Shown here: positions 7,641 to 16,012 of the stretch, one piece after another
Position numbering within the stretch: position 1 is the stretch's first letter
Layout: every line of letters begins with the position of its first letter
Source of the DNA: Roseiarcus sp963820095
GTDB taxonomy: Bacteria; Pseudomonadota; Alphaproteobacteria; Rhizobiales; Beijerinckiaceae
Assembly: GCA_963820095.1 (NCBI GenBank)
Contig: CAWFZA010000029.1
Location: 28,899 to 92,898, forward strand
Length of the DNA: 64,000 nucleotides
Direction: 5' to 3'
Program-made: the position numbers and the translations under genes
The notes under the pieces: generated by a model
Seen by the model: only the letters and a program-made list of their open reading frames with translations
Told to the model about the DNA's origin: nothing
The model's database searches: none

Positions 7641-8195
7641 TCAAGCTGAAATCGAAAAGCGAAACGCCCTTTGCAGCTCCGATGAGTCTTCCGCCCAAAT
7701 CCCGCAGGCCCGAAGCTTGTCGCATAATCGTTTCACATCAGTCACAAAATCGGGGTCGGGTCGAACCCACATGCCTTGCCGATAGGCGAGTTGAGACAGA
7801 GACGACGGTAGTTGTTCTGGCTTGGGAAGCGCCGCAACTCCGAGAAGAACGGGGACGACCGGGACACCCCTATCAAGCGCCGCTTCAAGCTCCATGCGGA
7901 CCCAATCGTTCTCGTTGTCTAGAGAGCGATTTTTACTGTCGTCCGTCGCGTCCAGCCAGCCTTTGCCAATGATCGCGACCATCGCGCCGCACGACCGAAG
8001 AGAATCCATGAGGACGGTCCGGAAATCTGAACCAAGAGGTACGGAGTTGATATCCCGAAAAACCCGCTCGCTTCCGAGCAGGCGGGCCATATGTTCGAAT
8101 ATGCGACCAACGACGTCGTTGGATTCATTTCGCCTGTACGAAATGAAAACCTTCTTGACCACGATACGAAAACTCCAGGGCGAAAGAAAAATCAC
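7641..8195 (-). CDS. TIR-domain protein, first gene of accessory operon
   Basis: 184 residues. The TIR fold is visible from VFISYRRNES (strand A) through the BB-loop FRDINSVPLGSDF (46-58), then MVAIIGKGW (strand C) and NDWVRMELEAAL with the catalytic-position glutamate at about residue 102, and VPVVPVLLG (strand D). Bacterial TIR domains of this type are often NADases or make cyclic ADP-ribose signals in anti-phage defence; that activity is inferred. The start is GTG at 8195; an alternative GTG at 8162 sits right before the domain. It heads an operon of four overlapping genes next to an IS110 element, in AT-richer DNA, which argues for horizontal acquisition. Confidence 0.85.
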   Translation of the reverse strand: MIFLSPWSFRIVVKKVFISYRRNESNDVVGRIFEHMARLLGSERVFRDINSVPLGSDFRTVLMDSLRSCGAMVAIIGKGWLDATDDSKNRSLDNENDWVRMELEAALDRGVPVVPVLLGVAALPKPEQLPSSLSQLAYRQGMWVRPDPDFVTDVKRLCDKLRACGIWAEDSSELQRAFRFSISA

Positions 8196-8496
8196 CTCAA
8201 TTCATAATTCTACAGGACAGCCAGACTGTTGGTTTTCTCCCTTTCCACAGGGACGAACGATCACTCGATTTCCGCCCAACCCACTATAGCTCAGTGCGCA
8301 CACAATCGCAGCGGTCACACGTGGAAGGCAACGTCCCGAACGGCGCTCCGCAGGAGCGCTAGAAATTCATTGAAATGGCAATAACATAAGAGTGCCCAGT
8401 TTCATCCTGTCGGGCGCGCTCCATTGGTCGGAGAAGAATGGCGGTGGCGGCCGGCGGGGGGTGCGTGTCGTGAAGGCGCCTCACCGGTATGCGGCG
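8196..8496. other. intergenic region, 5' of the TIR operon and 3' of marR
   Basis: I see no complete gene. The leader of the TIR operon is here; TAGAAT (minus strand, near 8208-8213) could be a -10 box for a start at about 8200, but no good -35 box is evident. The stretch near 8330-8460 is unlike either neighbour and may be a junction remnant. Confidence 0.35.
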
Positions 8497-8873
8497 TCAG
8501 GCCTCTGCGCGCTCCTCGAGCCGGGTGGTGAGGCGAGTCAGGCTGTCAATGAGGTCTCGCCATTGTCGAAACCGGCCAACAGGGCTTGCGTGTATTGGGT
8601 CGAGACGGCCCGGGCGGCCTCGGCTGCGGCGCGGCCCTCAGCGGTCAGCGCCAGTGACACCTGGCGCCGATCGGACCCTTCGCGCGTCCGCACCACGAAG
8701 CCTTTGTCCGCCAGCTGGTCGACCAGTCGAGTTATCGATCCAGTATCGAGCCCACAAGCCTTGGCGATCTCGCTTGGGCCGGTGGCGAGACCCTCGTAGA
8801 TCAGTTGAAGGCCGACATGCTGTTGTACGCTGAGCCCGACCGTCGCGAAGACGCGCTCAAGCTGTTGGCTCAT
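8497..8873 (-). pseudogene. MarR-family transcription regulator, one frameshift
   Basis: Winged-helix regulator. LATGPSEIAKACGLDTGSITRLVDQL is the recognition helix region (about residues 29-54), followed by the wing KGFVVRTREGSDRRQVSLAL. The annotated frame stops at GETSLTA. One base over, it continues DLIDSLTRLTTRLEERAEA with a stop at 8497-8499, which restores the normal C-terminal dimerisation helix. The N-terminus is also short for the family. MarR proteins usually repress a divergent or adjacent operon in response to small phenolic ligands. No target is obvious; the TIR operon lies downstream on the same strand. Confidence 0.7.
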
Positions 8874-8993
8874 CAGACGCTGCGACCGCAGGATTCGTCA
8901 TGGGCGAACATACACTCTGAGAAATGAGGAGCGGCCTGGGTGAGCCGCTCGCATGGCGATTAGCTCGCTGCGCCGACGTTGACGCCCGGCCGC

Positions 8994-10145
8994 TCAGTTC
9001 TCGATCAGCCCCCTCGCCACGATCACCCGCATGATCTCGTTCGTGCCCTCGAGAATCTGGTGCACGCGCAGGTCGCGCACGATCTTCTCGATCCCGTAAT
9101 CGGCGAGATAGCCGTAGCCGCCGAACAATTGCAGCGCGTCATTGGCGGCGTTGAAACCTGCATCCGTCGCAATCTGCTTGGCCATGGCGCACAGGCGCGT
9201 CGCCTCGGGCGACTTCTCGTCGAGCGCGCTCGCGGCGCGCCACAGCACCGAGCGCGCCGTCTCGAGCGAAGTCGCGATGTCGGCGACGCGGAATTGCAGC
9301 GCCTGAAAGTCGGCGATGCGCCGGCCGAACGCCTTGCGCTCGCGCATATAGGCAATCGCCTTGTCGAGCGCCGCCTGCCCGCCGCCGATCGATGAGGCGC
9401 CGATGTTGAGCCGCCCGCCGTCGAGCCCGGCCATTGCAATTCTGAAGCCGATCCCTTCGGCGCCGACCCGATTGGCGGCGGGAACGCGCACCCCCTCCAT
9501 GATCACCTGACGGGTCGGCTGGGCGCGCCAGCCCATCTTCTTTTCTTTCGCGCCGAAGCTTAAGCCGGGCGCGTCCTTCTCGATCAGGAAGGCGGAAATC
9601 CCGCTTGGCCCCCCCTCGCCGGTGCGCGCCATGACGAGATAGAGGTCGCTGACGCCGGCGCCGGAGATGAACTGCTTGACGCCGTCGAGCACGTAATCGT
9701 CGCCGTCGCGCCGCGCTCGCGTGGTCAGCGCCGCGGCGTCCGAGCCCGAGCCCGGCTCGGTCAGGCAATAGCTCGCGATCAACTCCATCGTGGCGAGGCG
9801 GGGCAGATAGCGGCTTTTGAGCTCCGGCGAGCCGAAGCCGTCGACGACCCAGGCGACCATGTTGTGAATGGAGAGAAACGAGGCGACGCACGGGCAACCG
9901 GTCGACAAAGCCTCGAAGATCAGCGCCGCATCGAGGCGGGTCATGCCGCTGCCGCCATGCTGTTCGCCGACGTAGATCGCAGCCATGCCGAGCGCCGCCG
10001 CCTCGCGCAGAACGTCGGCGGGAAAGTGCTCCGTCTCGTCCCAGCTCAGCGCGTTGGGGGCGAGGCGCGCATCCGCGAAGGATTTCGCCATGTCGCGGAT
10101 GGCGAGATGGTCGGCGGTCAAGGCGAACATGGCCTCCCGCCTCAT
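8994..10145 (-). CDS. acyl-CoA dehydrogenase, probably isobutyryl-CoA dehydrogenase
   Basis: FAD enzyme that introduces the alpha-beta double bond into an acyl-CoA and passes electrons to ETF. 383 residues, full length. The family signatures SYCLTEPGSGSDAAAL and QLFGGYGYLADYGIEKIVRD are intact, and the last carries the usual glutamate region near RVHQILEGTNEIMR. The N-terminal SGMTRLDAALIFEALSTGC and the overall length resemble ACAD8-type isobutyryl-CoA dehydrogenases, and mmsB of the same pathway lies at 2015-2905. The start overlaps the rluB stop by four bases; a second ATG at 10130 follows GGGAGG directly and may be used. Substrate assignment is inference. Confidence 0.85.
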   Translation of the reverse strand: MRREAMFALTADHLAIRDMAKSFADARLAPNALSWDETEHFPADVLREAAALGMAAIYVGEQHGGSGMTRLDAALIFEALSTGCPCVASFLSIHNMVAWVVDGFGSPELKSRYLPRLATMELIASYCLTEPGSGSDAAALTTRARRDGDDYVLDGVKQFISGAGVSDLYLVMARTGEGGPSGISAFLIEKDAPGLSFGAKEKKMGWRAQPTRQVIMEGVRVPAANRVGAEGIGFRIAMAGLDGGRLNIGASSIGGGQAALDKAIAYMRERKAFGRRIADFQALQFRVADIATSLETARSVLWRAASALDEKSPEATRLCAMAKQIATDAGFNAANDALQLFGGYGYLADYGIEKIVRDLRVHQILEGTNEIMRVIVARGLIEN

Positions 10146-11771
10146 GGTTTTCGCGGCGGCCGGCGCGGCCCTCGGCCAGGCGGCCCTTTGCCGCGGCTGA
10201 AGTTGGGTCGCGAAGGCTTCGTCTTGCCGCCAGGATCGCGATCGCGATCGCGTCGCCCGCTCCGCTCATCCCCAGGTCCGCGGCTGCGAGGGCGAGGCGA
10301 GCCGCCGCGTGGCGGGCTGCCTCCCCCCGGCTTGGAGTCCGAGCGCGGACCGCGCTCCGAGCGGCGATCCGCCTCGCGGGGCGCGCCGCGCGACCCTGAG
10401 CGGCGATCCGCCTCGCGGGGCGCGCCGCGCGGCGCGGAGCGCGCGCCCTTCCGCTCGGCGGGCTTGCGCTCCCGCGGCTGTCCGTCCCGTTCGTCGCGCT
10501 TCTTGAACGCGCCGCGCGGTGGCGCTCCCGCGCGATGCGGCGCGGCGACCCGACCACGGCCCTTGCCGTCTCGCGCCGCCCTCGATTCGAACGAGCCTGG
10601 GCGGCGGCCGCGCTCCGGCGGCTCGTGGCCGCCCGGCGTGACGCCGGGCTCGCGGGACCGGCGCTCGACGGTGACGGTCCGTCCCTTGCGGTCTTGGGTC
10701 GCGCTTCTCTCCACGCGTCGCCGCGGCCCCTTGACGCCAGGGGCGTCAGCCGCGATTTCGGCGCGCAGCGCCGAGACATGCTTGCGGCGACGCTCTGGCG
10801 TGGACGGTTTGGGCGGCGCGCGGCGCGGCGTCTCATCCGGTTCCGATCGTATCGCGCCCCTCGTTGCGCGATCCGGTCGGCCTTGCGCTGCTCGCTTCGG
10901 CCGAAAATTCTCGCGACCTCCGCGCTCGCCTCCCGCCCGCTCGCGTGGCTTCCTCTCGGGCGGCGGCTCATTGGGGACCGTTGGCGGAGCGTCAAAGTTG
11001 GCGTTCGCCTCCTTGGCGAGCTTCACGCCCAATTGGTCGCGCAGGACGCGCGTGCGCACTTCCATGACTTCGCCTTCAGGAAGATCGCCAAGCTCGAACG
11101 GCCCGAACGAGACGCGGATCAGGCGATTGACCGCGAGACCCAGATGCTCGAGGATCTTCTTGATCTCCCGGTTTTTTCCCTCCCTGAGACCCAGAGTGAG
11201 CCAGGCGTTCGCGCCCTGCTCGCGGTCAAGCTTCGCCTCGACGCCAAGGTAGTCGACCCCATCGATGGTGACGCCCTCGCTCAAACGGTCGAGCGCCGCC
11301 TGATCGACGCTCCCATGCGCGCGCACCCGATAGCGGCGCAGCCATCCGGTCGACGGAAGCTCGAGGACACGCGAGAGCCCGCCGTCGTTGGTGAGCAGCA
11401 GAAGCCCTTCGGTGTTGATGTCGAGACGGCCGATCGCGACAAGGCGCGGCAGGCCAGGCGGCAGCGCTGAGAAAACCGTCGGTCGCCCTTCCGGATCGCG
11501 AGCGGTGGTCACGAGCCCCTTGGGCTTGTGAAACAGGAAGAGCCGCGTGCGCTCGGGCGCGGAGAGCGGCTTGCCATCGACGCGCACATCGTCGGCTTCG
11601 GTCACATTGAACGCCGGGCTCAAGAGCGCCGCGCCGTTGACGGTGACGCGGCCCTCGGCGATCCACGCCTCGGCGTCGCGGCGGGAACAGACGCCCGCCC
11701 GCGCCATGACCTTGGCGATCCGCTGTCCCGCGCGGACTTCTGGGACTTCGAGCTTGTGTTTCGTCGCTCAT
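10142..11771 (-). CDS. rluB: 23S rRNA pseudouridine synthase RluB/RsuA family with long basic tail; N-terminal frameshift
   Basis: Converts a uridine of 23S rRNA to pseudouridine. An S4 RNA-binding domain (MARAGVCSRRDAEAWIAEG) precedes the catalytic domain with IGRLDINTEGLLLLTND (catalytic Asp) and GLREGKNREIKKILEHLGL. The in-frame ATG at 11707 would omit the conserved QRIAKV at the start of the S4 domain. That segment is present upstream in frame, but it joins only through a one-base shift to the ATG at 11771, the likely true start. After residue 250 comes a 260-residue Arg/Gly/Pro-rich tail with a 13-residue repeat, probably disordered and RNA binding. Confidence 0.85.
10359..10430. repeat. 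39-bp tandem repeat inside the rluB tail
   Basis: The unit GAGCGGCGATCCGCCTCGCG plus a following GGGCGCGCCGCGC recurs 39 bases apart (starts at 10359 and 10398). It encodes two copies of an Arg-Gly-Ala-Pro-Arg-Glu-Ala-Asp-Arg-Arg-Ser stretch in the basic tail. The 13-codon period keeps the frame. Confidence 0.75.
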
Positions 11772-11909
11772 GGCTCGCTTCGTTCCAGCTCCGTCCGCTT
11801 CCGCATTGCCGCGCGCGGCCGCTTGTCCTAAGCCCGAACGCCGCGGGCCGCCAAACGAAAAACGCTTGGCGAGCCGCCAAAAGCGCGCGGCTCGCAGGGA
11901 AAGCGCGAC

Positions 11910-12370
11910 TTGACCGCAGAGAGCAAGACCGCCGATCCGATGAGCTTTGCCTTCGCCGAGGCGCGCTCGGCCGAAGCCCGCGGCGAAACGCCGATCGGCG
12001 CGGCGCTGGTTCGCGACGGGACCGTGATCGCGAGCGCCGGAAACCGCACGCGGGAACTCTCCGATCCGACCGCGCATGCCGAAATGCTCGCGATCCGCCA
12101 GGCCGCGGCCAAGCTTGGCGCCGAGCGGCTGATCGGCTGCGACCTCTATGTGACGCTCGAGCCATGCGCGATGTGCGCCGGCGCAATTTCGCTCGCCCGC
12201 CTCCGCCGCCTCTATTATGGCGCTCCCGACCCCAAGGGCGGCGCCGTCGATAACGGGCCGCGCTTCTTCCGCTCAGCCCGACGTGTCACCATGCCCCGGA
12301 GGTCTACGGGGGATTGCGCGAAAGCGAGGCGGCGGAGATGCTGCAGGCGTTTTTCGTGGCCAGGCGGTGA
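11910..12370 (+). pseudogene. tadA: tRNA-specific adenosine deaminase, frameshift near the C-terminus
   Basis: Deaminates the wobble A34 to inosine in tRNA-Arg(ACG). The zinc/catalytic motif TAHAEMLAIRQAA and the PCxxC motif LEPCAMCAGAISLARL are intact, followed by YYGAPDPKGGAVDNGPRFF. After about 12270 the family C-terminus continues one frame over as HHAPEVYGGLRESEAAEMLQ and AFFVARR, ending at 12370. The TTG at 11910 has a good AGGGAA box; the ATG at 11940 is the alternative. The gene is normally essential, so the break is probably a sequence error. It is divergent from rluB, a common arrangement in Hyphomicrobiales. Confidence 0.85.
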
Positions 12371-12449
12371 AGCTTGGAATCGTCGGTACGCGGGCTTCGC
12401 CTTCGAGCTTACGCTGTAGAGCGGCGGCTATCGACGCGTCGCGCGGAGC

Positions 12450-13358
12450 TCAGAGATTGCAAACCTTCCTCATCAACTCCCGCCCCTCTGATGTGCCCTT
12501 CAGAGTCCAGGACGCCAGTTCCTCGCCTTTTGCAGTCTTGAAGCTCAAGCGGCCGTGCTGCCCGAAAGCGTCGAGGAACGCCGTCGCCTCCATCCCCGTG
12601 AGATCATTTTTCGACATCCAGTCGCCATCGCCCGTGGGCGTAGCAATCAGGGGAAATTGCTGAGTTGCGCCGGATGCGGTCCGGATCTCAAAAATGATTG
12701 ACTGATCGACGGCCGAATGTTCCTGGAAAGATCGGCCATGGTACCCGTCAGCATCGAAGGTGAAATTTATCGATGGAATCTTCGCGTTGCAGACGAAGTA
12801 AAAGTGGGAGACGCCGTCGCTCGCCAACGCGGTAGCGGTGACCGCAGGGGTTATTTCCCTGATGTGCCAGTCGAAGCGGGCCGCGATAGCTTGAGCCACG
12901 GTCATTTGAGCGGGCGGCTTCGCAGCGGCCTCCGGCGTTGTAGGCTTCGTCAATTCAACGGTCCAGGTCTTGCGGCCCGTTGGGCAGCATTCTGAATCGC
13001 CCGGCCGCAGAACCTGCGTGTCGACAATCACCCTCGTGGGACTGACCGCTCTGCCCCCGACAATCAATCCAAAAACCTCGAGAGGAACGCCCGCTGGAGC
13101 CCAACCCGAGGCGCCATGCATGAAGACCATACCCTCTCTGGCGAAATGGGCTGCGCCGTTGTCGTAGTCCACGAACACCGCCGCCAAGGGTGCGCCCGAC
13201 TTCGTAAATACGTATGTGTGAAGAATTGTTTTGGCATCGGGAGCGGCGTTCTTGATCCACGCCCGGACCGCCGATTGCAGTTCCGGCGGGCCGGAGTTGG
13301 CATGCGCCGCGACACAAGCCAACAGTCCGCAAAAAGCAAGAGCGAGCCATCGATTCAT
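12450..13358 (-). CDS. secreted hypothetical protein
   Basis: 302 residues. The start ATG at 13358 follows AAGGAT and begins a clear signal peptide (NRWLALAFCGLLACVAAHAN). A much longer open frame upstream is the antisense of the next gene and is rejected. There are two apparent parts: an N-terminal domain around FVDYDNGAAHFAREGMVFMH and DTQVLRPGDSECCPTGRKTW, and a C-terminal domain around DGVSHFYFVCNAKIPSINF ending in LMRKVCNL. The spaced cysteines suggest disulfides in the periplasm. Not recognised as a named family. Confidence 0.7.
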   Translation of the reverse strand: MNRWLALAFCGLLACVAAHANSGPPELQSAVRAWIKNAAPDAKTILHTYVFTKSGAPLAAVFVDYDNGAAHFAREGMVFMHGASGWAPAGVPLEVFGLIVGGRAVSPTRVIVDTQVLRPGDSECCPTGRKTWTVELTKPTTPEAAAKPPAQMTVAQAIAARFDWHIREITPAVTATALASDGVSHFYFVCNAKIPSINFTFDADGYHGRSFQEHSAVDQSIIFEIRTASGATQQFPLIATPTGDGDWMSKNDLTGMEATAFLDAFGQHGRLSFKTAKGEELASWTLKGTSEGRELMRKVCNL

Positions 13359-13541
13359 TGAAGTATCCTTATTGGCGTTTCCACCCCCAACGGCATCGTT
13401 CGCCCAGGCGTCACTTTGTCCTAATGCTGAATAGAGCGCCGGACCTTCCGCGGCGCAACCCGAAAAGACCACGACCTCCGTCCGGTTTGCCAAGAGGCTG
13501 TTCCGCGTGAGACGATCGGGACAATCGTTAAGGGAGGATCC

Positions 13542-14654
13542 ATGTCTCCGCCGTTTCGCGCCGACCATGTCGGAAGCTTCCTCCGTCCTGAACGGCTGCG
13601 GGAAGCGCGTGAGCGTTTCGCCGCCGGCGGGTTGCCCGCCGCCGAATTGCACGCGATCGAGGACGAGTGCATCCGCGAGGTCGTGCGCGCTCAGGAGAAT
13701 GTGGGGCTGAAGGCGACGACCGACGGTGAGTTTCGCCGCACCTTCTTTCACGTCGATTTCTTGGAGCGGCTGCACGGGGTCGAGGTCCGGTACGGCGAGT
13801 TCGCGGCGCATTTCAAGAAAAGCGACGGCACGCAGGTTGGTTTCGCCCCTCCGACCATGCATGTCGACAGCAAGGTGAAGTGGGCCGGGCCCATTCAAGG
13901 TCCGGACTTCGACTTCCTCAAGAAGACGACGACGCGGATGCCGAAAGTCTGCATCCCCGCGCCGTCGATGCTGCACTTCCGCGGCGGGCGCGAGGCGATC
14001 AGCGACCATGTCTATCCAAACCTTGAAACCTTCTACGACGACCTCACCGCCGCCTATCGCGCCGAGGTCGCCGATCTTGCCGCGCGGGGCCTGCGCTATC
14101 TGCAATTCGACGACACGAACCTCGCTTATCTTTGCGATCCCGACATTCGCGCCCGGACCAAGGCGCGCGGCGACGATCCGGACGCGCTGACGCGGCTCTA
14201 TTGCCGGCTCATCAACGATTCGATCAAAGAGCGCCCGCGGGACATGACGGTCTGCGTCCATCTCTGCCGCGGCAATTTCAAGAGCGCCTGGGTGGCGCAG
14301 GGCGGCTACGAGCCGGTCGCCGAGATCCTGCTCAATGAGATGAAGATCGACGGCTTCTTTCTCGAATATGACGACGAGCGGTCCGGCGATTTCGCCCCGT
14401 TGCGTTTTGCGCCCAAGAGCGCGACCATCGTGCTTGGCCTCATGAGCTCGAAGAAGGCCGCCGCGGAGCCCAAGGACGAAGTCAAGCGCCGCATCGAAGA
14501 GGCGACGAAATACGTTCCCCTCGAGCAATGCGCGCTGAGCCATCAGTGCGGCTTTTCCTCGACCGCGCACGGCAACGACCTGAGCGAAGCCGACCAGTGG
14601 ATCAAACTCGCGCGCCTGGTCGAGATCGCCGAAGAGGTCTGGGGAGGGGTCTAG
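13542..14654 (+). CDS. cobalamin-independent methionine synthase-like methyltransferase (MetE C-terminal type)
   Basis: 370-residue TIM-barrel protein of the MetE_C/YxjG type, a stand-alone version of the zinc-dependent catalytic half of MetE. It starts with FRADHVGSFLRPERLREAR, has the DGEFRRTFFHVDF segment, LRYLQFDDTNLAYLCD, and the zinc ligands in VHLCRGN and SHQCGFSS. Members of this subfamily transfer methyl groups to homocysteine-like thiols, but the methyl donor is often unproven, as here. It has its own promoter region, divergent from the secreted protein at 13358. Confidence 0.85.
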   Translation: MSPPFRADHVGSFLRPERLREARERFAAGGLPAAELHAIEDECIREVVRAQENVGLKATTDGEFRRTFFHVDFLERLHGVEVRYGEFAAHFKKSDGTQVGFAPPTMHVDSKVKWAGPIQGPDFDFLKKTTTRMPKVCIPAPSMLHFRGGREAISDHVYPNLETFYDDLTAAYRAEVADLAARGLRYLQFDDTNLAYLCDPDIRARTKARGDDPDALTRLYCRLINDSIKERPRDMTVCVHLCRGNFKSAWVAQGGYEPVAEILLNEMKIDGFFLEYDDERSGDFAPLRFAPKSATIVLGLMSSKKAAAEPKDEVKRRIEEATKYVPLEQCALSHQCGFSSTAHGNDLSEADQWIKLARLVEIAEEVWGGV

Positions 14655-14766
14655 CTACGGACGCCGCGCCTTGGGCGGCGCCCTGCCCTGCGAAGCGGGA
14701 GAGGAATATGGTTTCTCAGCCCAGAAGAGCCGTCGCGGCAGGGGTGAGACGAACGGGGAGCATAGC

Positions 14767-15165
14767 TTGGCGGCGCGCGCCTGTTTCTTTTGCATGATCG
14801 CTTTTGTGGTGACCGGCTGCGCGACGCCGCCGGTGGTCAAGCGCGACTATCTCTATGAAGCCGCCTGGCGGGGCTCGGCCCTGACTGTCGTCGGCCGGCA
14901 AATGGTCGTCGACGCCGCCGCCGGCGCCGCGCCGCAAACGGTGACGCTCATCGACGTGAACCAGCGGGCGGAAGTGGCGGGGGACGCGGATCGGCGCGCC
15001 CGCATTCTCGACCGGCGGGTGGCGAATGTGCAAAGAGAGTTGCGCCGCAACGGAATTGCGCCCTTCGCCATCGGCGAGTGGCCGGGAGCCGGTTGGGGCG
15101 GCGTCCAGACCTATCCGCCCAGCGAATTGCAGGCGAAGCAAATGGTCGTCATCGCCCACTATTGA
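14767..15165 (+). CDS. small outer-membrane-type lipoprotein
   Basis: 132 residues from a TTG start at 14767 with GGGGAG six bases upstream; earlier in-frame ATGs overlap the previous gene's 3' flank without a ribosome site. The hydrophobic leader ends in the lipobox VTGC followed by Ala-Thr, so the protein is probably lipid-anchored. The mature part includes VVGRQMVVDAAAGAAPQTVT and a helix rich in Arg, and ends KQMVVIAHY. No named family recognised. Confidence 0.6.
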   Translation: MAARACFFCMIAFVVTGCATPPVVKRDYLYEAAWRGSALTVVGRQMVVDAAAGAAPQTVTLIDVNQRAEVAGDADRRARILDRRVANVQRELRRNGIAPFAIGEWPGAGWGGVQTYPPSELQAKQMVVIAHY

Positions 15166-15223
15166 CGGGCGGAATGCGCGGTCAGCCTTTGCGTGCTAGA
15201 GGGACGCCCGCCGAGGCCACTCA

Positions 15224-15343
15224 CCTCATCCTGAGGAGCGCCGCGCAAGCGGCGCGTCTCGAAGGATGGTCCAGGTCGCCACGGCGGTCGTATGGGCTGG
15301 ATTCGTCCTTCGAGGCCGCTTCGCGGCGCCTTGAGGCACGAGG
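15224..15343. repeat. rhizobial-type intergenic palindromic repeat pair
   Basis: The first unit, 15224-15269, is an imperfect palindrome: CCTCATCCTGAGGAGC ... GTCTCGAAGGATGG around the perfect inner stem GCGCCGC/GCGGCGC. A second, inverted and more degenerate unit, 15304-15343, starts CGTCCTTCGAGGCC. This CCTCATCCTGAGGA / TCGAAGGATG pair is a familiar repeat of Bradyrhizobium and related genera. It lies between the lipoprotein gene and aroQ and could fold into RNA hairpins. Confidence 0.7.
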
Positions 15344-15366
15344 TCCGCCCTTGCAGGGGAAGTTGC

Positions 15367-15819
15367 GTGAATCCGATCGTCGTCGTCCTCAACGGTCCCA
15401 ATCTCGATCTGCTCGGCAAGCGCGAGCCGGAGGTTTACGGCCGCGAGACGCTCGCCGACGTCGAGGCGGACTGCCGCCGGGTCGGCGCCGACCTCGGACT
15501 GGCGATCGAGTTTCATCAGAGCAATCGCGAATACGAAATCATCGATTGGATTCACGCCGCCCGCGAGCGAGCCGCAGGCATCGTCATCAATCCCGCCGCC
15601 TTCACCCATACGTCGGTCGCCATCCTCGATGCGTTGAACGCCTTCGATGGGCCGATCATCGAGGTGCACATTTCCAACGTGCACAAGCGAGAGCCTTTCC
15701 GGCATCATTCCTATGTGTCGGGCGTCGCTTCGGGAATCATCGTCGGCTGCGGAACGCAGGGCTACACGCTGGCGCTGCAACGAATCGCCAAGCTGATCGG
15801 GGAGCGAAAGGGCGCCTGA
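15367..15819 (+). CDS. aroQ: 3-dehydroquinate dehydratase, type II
   Basis: Third step of the shikimate pathway; dodecameric cytoplasmic enzyme. 150 residues, typical length. The start is GTG at 15367 after AGGGGAAG. Signatures: VLNGPNLDLLGKREPEVYG (flexible lid with the catalytic Tyr), QSNREYEIIDWIH, and NPAAFTHTSVAILDAL, then EVHISNVHKREPFRHHSYVS with the active-site His. No accB/accC follows downstream, unlike many relatives. Confidence 0.93.
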   Translation: MNPIVVVLNGPNLDLLGKREPEVYGRETLADVEADCRRVGADLGLAIEFHQSNREYEIIDWIHAARERAAGIVINPAAFTHTSVAILDALNAFDGPIIEVHISNVHKREPFRHHSYVSGVASGIIVGCGTQGYTLALQRIAKLIGERKGA

Positions 15820-16012
15820 TCGTTTGGCGCGCCATCAACAAAATCCGGTTGATCTCCTCGGTCTCTGCCGTCGGGAATGACGCCATAGTTTAATCCGTCG
15901 GGCCCGTATCTTTCCGTCGCGCTATGTTTCAGCTCAATTCACAACGGCCAGCACGAAGCCGTCCCATCCCTTTGAGCCGACGGTCTGGATCGCGGTCGCG
16001 CTTAGGCGCGAC
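15820..16012. other. intergenic region between aroQ and a convergent methyltransferase
   Basis: No gene or clear terminator seen in this 193-base gap between convergent genes. Confidence 0.4.

Noticed and set aside
10359..10430. CRISPR-like repeat
   Set aside because: Only two units, directly adjacent, in frame within the rluB coding tail, with no unique spacers.
9139..10995. 618-codon open frame on the minus strand
   Set aside because: It is an out-of-frame shadow of the acyl-CoA dehydrogenase and rluB genes, very rich in Arg/Ala/Pro as expected of wrong frames in GC-rich DNA.
12450..14570. 706-codon open frame on the minus strand
   Set aside because: Only its end (12450-13358) is a real gene with a signal peptide and ribosome site; the rest is antisense to the MetE-like gene and shows no protein family.
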